Shown: positions 31,835-42,290 of the stretch, piece by piece
Layout: every line of letters begins with the position of its first letter
Position numbering within the stretch: the first letter of the stretch is position 1
Source: Ariolimax columbianus
Lineage: Eukaryota > Mollusca > Gastropoda > Stylommatophora > Arionidae
Assembly (NCBI GenBank): GCA_036924085.1
Contig: JAVGWX010000013.1
Coordinates: 47,701,175 to 47,765,174 of the forward strand
DNA length: 64,000 nt
Direction of reading: 5' to 3'
Made by a program: the position numbers and the translations under genes
Notes under the pieces: model-generated
Told to the model about the DNA's origin: nothing
What the model saw: the letters and a program-made list of their open reading frames with translations, nothing else
Database searches by the model: none

Positions 31835-32225
31835 ACGATAACGATGTGTGCTTATATCATTGCCGTGTAACATTTACATGGATAAAATAACAACACAAGC
31901 CAACCCGAGTGCAACACCAGACATGGAATTCAGCATAAGAATCGAAGAACGCCTTTTAAACAAACTTCACTTTGCAGAGGACCGAAGCCTAATATACAAG
32001 GTAGTAGATTAAGAGTGCAAATATCATATGCATGCACGTGTTACAGTTTGTGAAATATATCATGTGAACATCATCACATTAAAAAAAACGGGATTTGTGA
32101 AAATTAGCAGAACACCAGGTCAACTTAACTTTCTATGTAAAACAATGTTAAACTTAAGCGGGGTCAAGAGTTCAAATACTTCGGAAGCATTTTTACGGAA
32201 GATGGAAGGTCTCTCGTTATCACAT
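31835..32225 (+). mobile_element. LINE RT fragment
   Basis: The plus frame reads MDKITTQANPSATPD, then NKLHFAEDRSLIYK (the RT catalytic box, with AED for ADD). After a shift, LNLSGVKSFKYFGSIFTEDG follows, the FKYLGS block. The minus-strand element at 39545-40510 has YMDQITTEAGPET and LLFADDQSLF, so they belong to related families. Confidence 0.7.
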
Positions 32226-32366
32226 TATTTTCTGTGTCAGTCCAGCAGATGTGACGCATGTGAGGAAGCCAACAATATTATGTTTGCGTCCCGGTCATTT
32301 GCAACGCCGTTTCAATGCGGGCTTATGTCTTTTGTCAATCTATCACGCCATAGGTGGGCAACCCCT

Positions 32367-32600
32367 ATGCCTGATACAGATGGGCACGTTTATAGACATT
32401 GTGTTGGCCAAATGCATGTTCCCGTCAACTGGGTCAGTCTATCTCGACATCGCATAGGTGGGCGACTCCTATGCCAAATGCATATTCACGTCCACTTGGT
32501 CATCCACCTATACGATGGCGAGATAGACTGACCCTGTGGACGCGAACATGTATATGGCCAACAAAATGTTTTTATTCGAGTCCATCTGTTGGCAGGCATG
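32367..32600. repeat. Imperfect long foldback, ~98-bp arms
   Basis: 32367-32464 and 32501-32600 are inverted copies with scattered mismatches. Matching stretches include GTCAGTCTATCTCG and TTGGCCA. The loop of about 36 bp holds a further direct copy of part of the arm (CCAAATGCATATTCACG against CCAAATGCATGTTCCCG). Confidence 0.82.
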
Positions 32601-32639
32601 CGTACCCAGCCAAGCGATGTTTCCATGATATCGTTGCTT

Positions 32640-32790
32640 GCACAACTTCCTGAAACTAAGTTTGATGTCAAAGATATTAGACTTCCGGTGCCAAACAAGA
32701 TGGAATGCTTGATAGAGAAAAATAAGATTAAATGACAGAAAGCTTCAGATGTAACTTATCAAATGTCATTTTCGTTTTCTTCTTCTTATT
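32640..32790. other. Unassigned sequence
   Basis: Nothing recognised. Confidence 0.4.
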
Positions 32791-33673
32791 GTTCTTCTTC
32801 GTCGGTGATCGTCCGTAAAAGGACGCTCTGACGTTGTGTCGCAGTTCACAGCGAGGCTGCGATATCTGCGTCTTTCGGCCCAATATATGCTCGCGTCGCA
32901 AAGCAATTTTTTGTATCTGCAGCTTGCTCTCTTTTCTTGTGTTCTGTCTTCCAAGACTTTCTTAGCGTGGCTCTAGTGACGTAGGTTGTGCTCCAGCCAG
33001 GCCAATCGCTGATTTTGTATCTCTTAAAGCAGCTTTCTTTTCTCACCCACTTCTGCTTACACCTTTTCGTTTGATTGCCTCTCTGTCCAACTCGTTTTAT
33101 TCGTCTTTCGGTTACAACACATATCTCAATGGCCCCCAAGAATTTCTCCTCTATTTTAGTTATTGTCGATGTTTCAGGCCGTTCAACTTTACAGTGAGAA
33201 GTGACTTTCTGTTTACAGTGAGAAGTGACTTTCTGTTTACTGTGAGAAGAGACTTTATGTTTACGGTGATCAGTGACATTCTGTTTACGGTGATAAGTGA
33301 CATTCTGTTTACAGTGAGAAGTAACTTTCTGTTTATAATGAGAAGTGACTTTCTGTTTACGGTGATAAGTGACTTTCTGTTTACGGTGATAAGTGACTTT
33401 CTGTTTACGGTGATAAGTGACATTCTGTTTACAGTGAGAAGTAACTTTCTGTTTATAATGAGAAGTGACTTTCTGTTTACGGTGATAAGTGACTTTCTGT
33501 TTACGGTGATAAGTGACTTTCTGTTTACAGTGATAAGTGACTTTCTGTTTATGGTCAGAATTGACTTTCTATTTACAGTGAGAAGTGACTTTCTGTTTAC
33601 GGCTAAAGGGATCGAACTCAGCACCTTCGGGTTGTGAGCCGTGACACTTAACCACTAGCCCACGCCGTCCCCA
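32785..33673 (-). mobile_element. Composite tRNA-headed element (REP-H) with 24-bp array
   Basis: In minus orientation it has three parts. First is a tRNA-like head (33673-33602) with CTAGTGGTTAAGTG and GAGTTCGATCCC, nearly identical to the SINE-B head. Then comes a 24-bp array. Last is a body with CTGGCTGGAGCACAACC, a 3' domain GGGCCGAAAGACGCAGATAT and a GAAGAAGAA end. The body recurs without head at 42500-42830 (minus), and the 3' domain resembles REP-A and SINE-B. Whether head and body formed one element or two neighbouring insertions is not settled. Confidence 0.55.
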
Positions 33674-33725
33674 CTTTCTGTTGACGATGAGAAGTGACTT
33701 GCTGTTTGAGGTGAGAAGTAACGAT
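33185..33725. repeat. 24-bp minisatellite, interrupted by a tRNA-like head
   Basis: Units such as AGTGACTTTCTGTTTACGG with GATA or AGA endings are repeated about 17 times to 33601. After the tRNA-like block (33602-33673), two diverged units continue. A higher-order block of about 120 bp (33272-33391 against 33392-33511) is duplicated nearly exactly. Long frames on both strands come from the multiple-of-three unit. Confidence 0.88.
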
Positions 33726-33879
33726 ATGGTGTTCACGTGGTTTAGCCTAAACCATAACGTATGATCCCACCTCGGCGAAGACGTTGAACGTGAAGTGCAA
33801 ATGTGGCTGACACGGCAGACCAACTACTTCTGTTCTGCCGGTGTTTGGTGCACGGATAAATCGATGGAATAAGAGTGTG

Positions 33880-34345
33880 TCAAAGATGGTGGGACTTAAG
33901 TTGAGAAATATGGGACGTCTGATCAACATACAGAGCGTTGAAGCCCAGAGTTCACAGGGCGCGTTGTGCGGGTTGGGCGGCTTTCTTTTCAAATAAAGTC
34001 TGGACAGGACAACATCCAAGACCAGAACCTGCTCACCTCTCATTTCAACTCCACAGTACTACCTGTGGTGTGCTATGCAGTGAAAACATGGACACTCGCG
34101 AAGGAGATGGAGGCCAAACTCAAGAGTGACGCAAGACTCTCTCTCTCGAGATAGACAGACGCATGGTTGGTCCGAGGCGTCCTAGCCAGTGCACGAAAGG
34201 TCTACATAATCTGGACATACGTCAATTGTCCTTGGTGGAAGATGCAGTTATTTATGCAGAGAAGATGAAACATAGCTGGGGTGGGGAGGGGTGAGTGGGG
34301 GGGGGGAGCATTTATGCGAAGAACGGACGATTGATGGAGCACGGA
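33880..34345 (+). mobile_element. LINE C-terminal fragment
   Basis: Plus frames read SFQIKSGQDNIQDQNLLTSH, FNSTVLPVVCYAVKTWTLAK and EMEAKLKSDARL. They match the WxAFxxIK, LFNSxVLPxxxYAxETW and KExExKL blocks of EN-RT LINEs. It continues degraded to RTIDGARTLM near 34340, where REP-F is inserted. Confidence 0.72.
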
Positions 34346-34364
34346 CGTTGATGCTAACGTCTGG

Positions 34365-34680
34365 TCAGGCAAATCACACTAATCAAACAATGTTTGCCAG
34401 GGTCAGGAGAAATATACCTGATATACCTGATCCCCTACGTTGGTCATCCTGGAAACTGGCTGTTGTCGAGGACAACAGTCTGGCTAACAAGGTGGGGTTC
34501 GATGTGATCCCCGTAATAGTGAGTGACACGCAGATGAAGCCAAGCATTGGACAACCGCCTGGAGGACCCCGGTCTCCTTCATCAGCTCGCTCGGGATGTC
34601 AGGAAGGCTACTACATTCTGCCACAAGCTCCGTCCTTTTCAGACCGCACAAAAGGGTTATCAGCCCATTCAGAGCATTAG
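34365..34680 (+). mobile_element. REP-F copy 3
   Basis: Contains CCTGGAAACTGGCTG, GATGTGATCCCCGTAATAG and CTTCATCAGCTCGCTCGGG. LINE text resumes at about 34690, so REP-F probably inserted in the LINE. Similar text (GATGGAGCAC and GGTGGAGCAC) lies on both sides. Confidence 0.75.
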
Positions 34681-34689
34681 CAACCAACC

Positions 34690-34935
34690 ACAAACCATCG
34701 GTGGAGCACAGCGGCAACAATAGTGTGCCCCATAGACAAGAAACGACCACCGGGACGACCACCAACACGTTGGTCCGACCACCGGGACGACCACCAACAC
34801 GTTGGTCCGACTCCTTTGCATCTCGCAACACTATTCACGATGCCACAGATGGGCGACTCATTATCCACTGGTCCACAGTGGTCCATGAACAGGCACCGTT
34901 GGAAGACAAGTTGGGACCCGCATCGGTGTAACCGC
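34690..34935 (+). mobile_element. LINE C-terminus with a 32-bp tandem duplication
   Basis: The frame reads CPIDKKRPPGRPPTRWSD. The 32-bp segment CGACCACCGGGACGACCACC plus CAACACGTTGGTC is then repeated (about 34745-34809), shifting the frame. After the shift it reads DSFASRNTIHDATDG and PLEDKLGPASV, matching the right end of the LINE at 23390-23515. Confidence 0.8.
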
Positions 34936-35079
34936 CGTAGAGGAACCAGTAATCCAGTCATCCAGTAACATTTTGCAATGTTAGTGCAGAAATAAAATGT
35001 TTTCTAGTTCGTAGCTCAGAACATTAACAACAAATATTCATTTGAGACCTACTTACTGACTAGTCCTGGTTAGTATTTT

Positions 35080-35340
35080 TCAGAGAGAGAGAGAGAAGGA
35101 GAGAAAGAGAATGGTAGAGAGATAGGGAGAGAGAGAATTGGATAAAGAGAAAGAGAGAGAGAAGGACTGATAGAGAGAGAAGGACAGAGAGAGAGAGAGA
35201 GAGAGAGAAAAGGACAGAGAGAGAGAGAAAAGGACAGAGAGAAGGATAGAAAGAGAATGGGAGAAAGAGAGGGAGCGAGAGAATGGAAGAAAGATAAGTA
35301 GAGAGAGAAGGACAGATAGAGAGATGGAGAGAGAAAGATG
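35080..35340. repeat. Purine-rich GA tract
   Basis: AGAGAGAG and GGACAGAGAGAG words with interruptions. No gene. Confidence 0.9.
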
Positions 35341-35915
35341 CCTTTATGGTCTAGCAGAAATTAAAACAGCATTTCTTTGCCTGAACTTCACAAGACCGAA
35401 TGAAAATACTCCATGACGCCATTTCTAATTAGACAATCATCCTAGAGATTATACCAGAAACAATGACAAGATTATTATCCCCCCTGAGCGGGAACTTGCT
35501 ATGATTGAATTTCAATGGACGAGTTTTCTCCCTGAAGCAAGTGTGGAGGCAAGATTTAATTGCATGCCCGCTCGCAAACGAATTTGCTGACTTTGTGTTT
35601 AATTTATTCATATTCAGGTCTCAAACACAGCTGTCGGAATTGGAGTGGATCATTAACCACAAGTCTGTGAAAATCGAAATCTTATAATGCATTTCATTGT
35701 TGTTTTTTAATTTTGGAAATGGATTTTTCGAGGAATAGTAAGGTGAAGGACAGAGGAAAGAATTCCTGGAAGCGAAAACAGGGAAAGGGCGGGGACAAAG
35801 AATGAACCGGAATGTGGGTTACAAGTAAAACATATAAAAGAATGAGAGGGCGGAATGATGCGGAATAAATAATGCAATTAAAAAAGATACATATGGGAAT
35901 AATTCTCATAGTGGC
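35340..35915. other. Unassigned sequence
   Basis: About 575 bp without a recognisable domain or shared repeat. Confidence 0.4.
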
Positions 35916-35916
35916 T

Positions 35917-36112
35917 TCCACGAAGGCTATATGTGTGGCAGAGAAGAATTGGATCACTGCCACACTGAAAGTATGTTTCTATTGAATTCCACGAAGGCTG
36001 TATGTGTGGCAGAGAAGAATAGGATCACTGCCACACTGAAAGTATGTTCCTATTGAATTCCACGAAGGCTGTATGTGTGGCAGAGAAGAATAGGATCACT
36101 GTCACACTGAAA
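35917..36112. repeat. 71-bp tandem repeat, 2.7 units
   Basis: The unit contains TTCCACGAAGGCTGTATGTG and GGATCACTGCCACACTGAAA. The second and third units are almost identical and the first carries a few substitutions. Confidence 0.9.
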
Positions 36113-36177
36113 TATGATGTAGGACCACGATCGTCAAACTGGTAGCTCGCGACGGTATTTTAAGTAGTTAGTGTAAT

Positions 36178-36440
36178 CTTATAGGACAGACAATGGCAGC
36201 TGTCGGAAATACAACTTTATAAATTGCAGCTGTCTGTAAAGCAATTGTATAGATTGCAGCTGTCGGTAATGCAACTTTATAAATTGCAGCTGTTGGTCAT
36301 GCAACTTTATAAATTGCAGCTGTCGATTATGCAACTTTATAAATTGCAGCTGTCGATTATGCAACTTTATAAATTGCAGCTATCGATTATGCAACTTTAT
36401 AAATTGCAGTTGTCGGTTATGTAACTCTGTAGAATTGATA
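36178..36440. repeat. 30-bp minisatellite, 8-9 units
   Basis: Unit AAATTGCAGCTGTCGATTAT plus GCAACTTTAT. Both strands stay open (peptides MQLYKLQLSI and QLQFIKLHNR) only because 30 is divisible by three. Confidence 0.9.
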
Positions 36441-36685
36441 ATGGCAGCCGTCTGTCGTGGTTTTCTTAGCATTCCCTTGAAACATGTTTCTTTCATATAT
36501 TTCTTTTCAGAAGTTCAACAGCTTTTTCTGTGACACAAGCTCGCCTGGCAAAAGGTTGGTGTTCGTGAGAACTTTCTGGAATGGTTAAAGAGGTATATAT
36601 GGTCATTGAAACTCTTCTGTTCATTTAAATGGAAGGAAGGCGGACCTAGTTGGATCAAGTATGTTCAGACACTTCAGCGATATTC
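36440..36685. other. Unassigned, weak RT-like peptide
   Basis: A plus frame near 36540-36600 reads VGVRENFLEWLKRYI, which resembles the segment after the first RT aspartate in some LINEs. A single block is not enough for a call. Confidence 0.3.
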
Positions 36686-36687
36686 TA

Positions 36688-37425
36688 CGAGGGGTGTTCA
36701 ATTGAAACCGGACCAAACTGCAACAAGTGAACATACGTACGATGCGCATGATGACGTCACTTCTGGTGTAAACATCACATACCAACCGTCAAGTTTGCAA
36801 CATTTCATTATAATCCGACTCATAGTTTCCTCAGCGGAACGTTGAAAACATGGCGGGTGTGTTATGGAATCCGTCCAGAGTTGGTCAGCGAGCAGTGATT
36901 CGATTTCTAACAGCTGAGGGATGTCGACCAGTTGACATTCATCGCAGAATGCAGACAGTGTATGGTGACAAAAAGTGTGATGAACGTAAGCTCCGGCGAC
37001 GGTCCACCCGAATTGCTGTATCAATTTTAGCGATGGCATCTTCTGGTGTAACAATGTGCGCCTGACCTGGTCTCGGAAGATCTTTCACGTCCTTCTACAA
37101 ACATCATTGTCCAGTTCTTCACTGTTATCTTCAACGCACTTTTGTCTCCAGATATTGCCTGCATTCTTCGATGAATGTCACCTGATCGACAGCCTTTAGC
37201 TGTTAGAAACCGAATCACCGCTAGCTGATCCACCCTGGACGGATTACGTATCACAACCGCCATGTTTTCACCGATTTGCTGAAGAAACTATGAGTCGGAG
37301 GATAATGAAATGCTGCAAACTTGACTGTTGGTAAGTGCCGTTTACATGCGAAGTGACGTCATCATGCGCATCGTACGTATGTTTACTTGGTTTAGTTAGG
37401 ACCGGTTTAATTTGAACACGCGTTG
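36688..37425. mobile_element. Palindromic mariner: two inverted 5' halves
   Basis: The left half (plus, to about 36970) encodes MAGVLWNPSRVGQRAVIRFL and GCRPVDIHRRMQTVYGD, the N-terminal HTH of a mariner-type transposase. The right half (minus, from 37263 down to about 36975) encodes VDQLAVIRFLTAKGCRSGDI, IHRRMQAISGDKSALKITV and, after a shift, VTPEDAIAKIDTAIRVDRR. Outer ends are inverted copies of a terminal repeat (GTGTTCAATTGAAACCGG; GTGTTCAAATTAAACCGG) next to TA at 36686-36687 and 37426-37427. No catalytic core is present. Confidence 0.85.
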
Positions 37426-37429
37426 TAAT

Positions 37430-37875
37430 ATGAGGTCAAGATGTGAGGTTAATGAGTTGAGGTGCATATCGTGGTGGGTTAACTAAGTTATAAATACATT
37501 TTTATGACAGTTTAAGTGGCCTACAGGTATGGAAGGAAAGTCGTCGGGGAAGGGCACTGAGTCTTCCACGTAACTAAGGCTGGGACTTCTTACACTGATG
37601 TTAGTAACATTTCATCCAATGTAGTGTACTACCGGTGAGCAAGGAATAGTAACACTGTAAGCTGCCAGCACGGCACAAGGGACGGCAAATGAGGATTGTG
37701 CATGAGTTAAGCTTTCGTATTCTGTACGAACTGTTGGACAGATGAAGAAGAAAGAACGGCCTTTACACCTCAAGGTAGATTAGAGCGGCTATGGCTGAAA
37801 GTAGAATGGCATCGATTAGCTCAGGTTTACATTGAGTAACAATTATTGAGAGAAAGAAGCAGAGCATAGAGAATG
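37430..37875. other. Unassigned sequence
   Basis: No recognisable feature. Confidence 0.4.
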
Positions 37876-37879
37876 AAGA

Positions 37880-37880
37880 A

Positions 37881-37930
<50 letters not shown>

Positions 37931-37938
37931 AGAGAGAA

Positions 37939-38006
<68 letters not shown>

Positions 38007-38291
38007 TGAGAGAGAGAGAGAGAGAGAAAGCAAGAAAGAGAGAATGAGAGAGAGAGAAAGAAAGATAGAGAGAATGAGAGAGAGAAAGAGAGAGATGGAG
38101 AGAGAGAGAAAAGCAGATAATAGAGAAAGAGAAAGAAAGAAGGAGAGAGAGAAAGAAAGAGAGAGACAGAAGAAGATAGAGATAGAGAGAGAACGAAAAA
38201 GAGAGAAAGAAAGAGAGAGAGAAAGAGAGAGAGATAAAGAAAGAGAAAGGGGGAATGAGAGAAAGAGAGAGAGAGTTAAAGAAAGAAAGAG

Positions 38292-38322
<31 letters not shown>

Positions 38323-38610
38323 GAGAAAGAAAGAGAGAGAGAAGGAGAGAGAGAGAAAATGAAGCAGAGAATAGAGAAAGAGAAAGAAAGAAAGAGAGAG
38401 AAAGAAAGAGAGAGACAGAAGAAGATAGAGAGAGAGAGAAAGAAAAAGAGAGAGAGAGACAGAGACAGAAAGTGAGAGAGAAGGAGAAAGAGAGAGAGAT
38501 AAAGAAAGAGCGAGAGAAAGAGAGAGATATTGAGAAAAAAGAAAGAAAAGACAGAGATAAATTTTTAAAAAAGAGAAAAAGAGAAATAAGTAGAGAGAAA
38601 AAAAAAGTTA
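37880..38610. repeat. 730-bp purine (GA/GAAA) tract
   Basis: Almost pure purine on the plus strand, with AGAGAATGAGAG and AGAAAGAAAG words and partial higher-order repetition (GAAGCAGAGAATAGAGAAAG near 38361 recurs in altered form near 38103). Such tracts can adopt triplex structure. The 167-codon open frame is compositional. Confidence 0.93.
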
Positions 38611-38629
38611 TAGAAGATCCACAGTGAAT

Positions 38630-38820
38630 ACAATTACTCTTGCGTGGGTTGAGAAGGGCTCACAGCGGCGGGTTACAGTAGCTTTCCTAACATCCCGAGC
38701 GTGCTGATGAAGACAGACCGGAGTCCCTCCGTTGGTTGTGCTATTATTGACTTCATCTATTAGTCGATTCCTACTATGGGCATCACGTCGATCCCTCACC
38801 TGGTGGGGCTGGTATTCCCA
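38630..38820 (-). mobile_element. REP-F copy 4
   Basis: The minus strand carries GATCGACGTGATGCCCATAG and CTTCATCAGCACGCTCGGG, then GAAAGCTACTGTAACCCGCC. 5' truncated, without an AAC tail. Confidence 0.7.
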
Positions 38821-38854
38821 TTTACCCACACCATCCCTTTAAAATACGTCTCTA

Positions 38855-39520
38855 CCAACAATTTCAACCTCAACCAAACATTTCAGCCTCTACTAACAAT
38901 TTCAGCCTCTACCAACAACATAAGCCTCTACGAAAACAATTTCAGCCTCTACCAACAATTTCAGCCTCTACCAACAATTTCAGCCTTTATTAACAATTTC
39001 AGCCTCTACCAACAATTTCAGCCTCCACCAACAATTTCAGCCTTTATCAACAATTTCAGCCTCTATCAACAATTTCAGCCTCTACCAACAATTTCAGCTT
39101 TATCAACAATTTCAGCCTCTATCAACAATTTCAGCCTCTACCAACAATTTCAGCCTCCACCAACAACATAAGCCTCTACGAAAACAATTTCAGCCTCTAC
39201 GAAAACAATTTCAGCCTCTACCAACAATTTCAGCTTCTACCAACAATTTCAGCCTCTACCAACAATTTCAGCCTCTGCCAACAATTTCAGCCTTTATCAA
39301 CAATTTCAGCCTTTATCAACAATTTCAGCCTCTACCAACAATTTCAGCCTCCACCAACAATATCAGCCTCTACCAACAATTTTAGCATTAACCAATAATT
39401 TCAGCCTCCACCAACAATTTCAGCTTCTGCCAACAATATCAGTCTCTACCAACAACATAAGCCTCTACGAAAACAATTTCAGCCTCTATCAACAATTTCA
39501 GCCTCTACCAACAATTTCAT
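38855..39520. repeat. 19-bp minisatellite, about 35 units
   Basis: Unit AATTTCAGCCTCTACCAAC, with longer variants carrying AACATAAGCCTCTACGAAA at three places, so a higher-order structure exists. It lies between REP-F and the 3' end of a minus-strand LINE. Confidence 0.92.
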
Positions 39521-39544
39521 CTGGTTGTCATGGATATATTACCG

Positions 39545-40510
39545 AGTACGACATGTCATGTCCGCGTGCCCATCATTTAGAACACCATCAGCGTATCCTA
39601 TCCACTTGTGTCGTTAGACATCGTGGGGAGGTGTATCTTTGTCACCAATGTTGTTGTCATTCCGTGTTTCTTCAGTGTCTCGCTAACACCATCTATCCAT
39701 CTTTTACGTGGTCTGTCTCTTGCTCTGCAACCTTGATGTCTGGTATTGTAGATACGAGCAGCTGGTAACTTTGGTTGCATTCTTATCAGGAGTCCGAACC
39801 ATTTAATTATCTGCCTTCCCATGTTTTCCATGCACGGTGACCCATTGTCTGTCTGATTATTTCGTTTCTCAATCTGTCCAACCTTGTGACCCCCACAGCC
39901 TTTCTCAAACACCTCATTTCGCTTACCATGATTTCTCTTTCCTGTGCCTTGGTGAGAGTCCATGTCTGACACTGGTAGCATAGAGTTGGTATAAAAATAC
40001 TATTTATCAGCTATCTCTTGTCTTCGTTGGAATGTGTTTGTGTCTTAGTAATGGTGAGAGCTGATAGGAAACCACATTGGCCCCCTGTGTTCTTGATTCC
40101 ACGTCTCTATCTAGCTTCCATCTTGTGGGAATACGGTGCCCAAGTATTTGAATTCACTGACATTCACTGACAGCTCGGTACTTTTTACCTGTATATTTAG
40201 TGTTTTCTATATTCTACTGATTTTCATTGCCTAAGTCTTTGCTGTACTAATCCTCATATTTTATCTATCGCAGGAATTGTCAAGGGTCTTCAAATGTTTT
40301 TGAAGGTTTTGTTCATCGGAATGAAAGAGGCTCTGGTCATCTGCAAAAAGGAGCTTGTTCAGTGTGGTGGTTTCTGGTCCTGCTTCGGTTGTTATTTGAT
40401 CCATGTATACAATGAACAAAAGTGGTGATAGCACACATCCCTGTCTTACCCTTGTCTTAACTGGAAACCACTTAATGAGTCCATTTGGTCTTCTCACAGT
40501 ACTATCAATT
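39545..40510 (-). mobile_element. LINE RT and C-terminus
   Basis: Minus frames read RPNGLIKWFPVKTRVRQGCV, LSPLLFIVYMDQI and LLFADDQSLFHSDEQ (RT motifs 4 and 5) at 40261-40497. Then come CYQCQTWTLTKAQE, MGRQIIKWFGLLIRMQPKLP and AARIYNTRHQ with RDRPRKRWIDGVSETLKKHG at 39598-39980. Order and spacing fit one LINE ORF2 from RT to C-terminus, with a gap or frameshifts at 39985-40260. The FADD box is intact, so this is among the better-preserved RT pieces here. Confidence 0.82.
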
Positions 40511-40885
40511 AGAACAATAGAACTAAGCTATGGATAATAAGAGTCGATAATAAAGGACAGTAATTTATGTCCGTTATCTAGCCAACTTTCATTTGACCTG
40601 ATTTCAGACAACGACAAGATACAAGAACAAAGCTGCGTTTTGTTCGAAATGACCGATATATTTAACGTGTCTCAACTTTGAATTATTTCTTGTTTCTCAC
40701 CAATCTCCTGGCTTCCGACCTGCCTGGTTTAAAGTGACCTTTGTGAATCTGAACAAAGACAGTTAAAATTTGCTTTCAATAGCTAACGAAAAATGAACCC
40801 AGTATCATCATCATCATGTGTCCCTTTTATCACGTGTGTCGTTTATCAAATCTGTTGGGGATTGTTGCCCATGCCAATCTCTCAG
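40510..40885. other. Unassigned, with an ATC run
   Basis: The minus strand just beyond the 44-bp array reads KMLDSLRDWHGQQSP and then a GATGATGATGAT run (40804-40817), resembling a LINE 3' end with an (ATG)n tail. The rest is unrecognised. Confidence 0.35.
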
Positions 40886-41792
40886 GCTGTCCAACATCTT
40901 CTCTCTCTCTCCCTTTCTCTGTCTCTCAGGCTGTCCAACATCTTCTCTCTTTCTCTCCCTTCCTCTGTCTCTCAGGCTGTCCAACATCTTCTCTCTCTCT
41001 CCCTTCCTCTGTCTCTCAGGCTGTCCAACATCTTCTCTCTCTCTCCCTTCCTCTGTCTCTCAGGCTGTCCAACATCTTCTCTCTTTCTCTCCCTTCCTCT
41101 GTCTCTCAGGCTGTCCAACATCTTCTCTCTCTCCCCCTTTCTCTGTCTCTCAGGCTGTCCAACATCTTCTCTCTCTCTCCCTTTCTCTGTCTCTCAGGCT
41201 GTCCAACATCTTCTCTCTTTCTCTCCCTTCCTCTGTCTCTCAGGCTGTCCAACATCTTCTCTCTCTCTCCCTTCCTCTGTCTCTCAGGCTGTCCAACATC
41301 TTCTCTCTCTCTCCCTTTCTCTGTCTCTCAGGCTGTCCAACATCTTCTCTCTTTCTCTCCCTTCCTCTGTCTCTCAGGCTGTCCAACATCTTCTCTCTCT
41401 CTCCCTTTCTCTGTCTCTCAGGCTGTCCAACATCTTCTCTCTCTCTCCCTTTCTCTGTCTCTCAGGCTGTCCAACATCTTCTCTCTCTCTCCCTTCCTCT
41501 GTCTCTCAGGCTGTCCAACATCTTCTCTCTCTCTCCCTTCCTCTGTCTCTCAGGCTGTCCAACATCTTCTCTCTCTCTCCCTTCCTCTGTCTCTCAGGCT
41601 GTCCAACATCTTCTCTCTCTCTCTCTCCCTTCCTCTGTCTCTCAGGCTGTCCAACATCTTCTCTCTCTCTCCCTTCCTCTGTCTCTCAGGCTGTCCAACA
41701 TCTTCTCTCTCTCTCCCTTTCTCTGTCTCTCAGGCTGTCCAACATCTTCTCTCTCTCTCCCTTCCTCTGTCTCTCAGGCTGTCCAACATCTT
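40886..41792. repeat. 44-bp minisatellite, about 20 units
   Basis: The unit contains TCTCTCAGGCTGTCCAACAT and CTTCTCTCTCTCTCCCTTCC. Units of 43 to 49 bp occur through changes in the CT run. All three plus frames stay open for 330-380 codons only because the unit has no stop in any frame and its length is not a multiple of three. Confidence 0.94.
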
Positions 41793-41799
41793 CTTTCAA

Positions 41800-42150
41800 A
41801 GTGCTCCAAACCGCCTCTTCTCATAATATTCCCGAAAAAGGATGACTGGCTTGTTCTGATCTTTGCAATACGTTATCTTTGTGTTTATGGCTCTTCTAGT
41901 ATCATTAGCCTTCCTTGCAGCATTGTTATATACAACCACATCTCCGTTGATGATTGTCCATGATTAACTGCATTATGTCATTAGGGTTACATATAGCATA
42001 AAAGGGACTCTCTTTCTCGGTTCCAAAGGCAAGGTTATGTTGCACTCAGATTTTTTTAAATAAAATAATAACTGCACCCATGAAAGACAAGTGCGCCAAC
42101 ACAAACAGCAGCAAATGGAAAAAAACAAACAACAAAATTCAGAGTATATT
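41800..42150. other. Unassigned sequence
   Basis: No recognisable feature. Confidence 0.4.
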
Positions 42151-42154
42151 TCCG

Positions 42155-42290
42155 GTGTTATTAAGAGCGATACTGAAAAAGACAGAAGGGAATTCTTCAA
42201 GAGTTGTTCAGACGGTATCGATATGGTCAATGTTAAAGGTGATCTGATGGGTGGTTTTAATGGTCGAATAGAAGAACACAAGAGAACGTA
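42155..42290 (+). mobile_element. Possible LINE endonuclease fragment
   Basis: The plus frame reads MVNVKGDLMGGFNGRIEEHK. This resembles the GDFNAR-type block of APE-like LINE endonucleases, with the aspartate replaced by glycine. One block only. Confidence 0.4.

Noticed and set aside
40793..41963. Three overlapping plus-strand open frames of 336-381 codons
   Set aside because: They lie in a 44-bp tandem array with no stop in any frame; the peptides are the same unit read in three phases.
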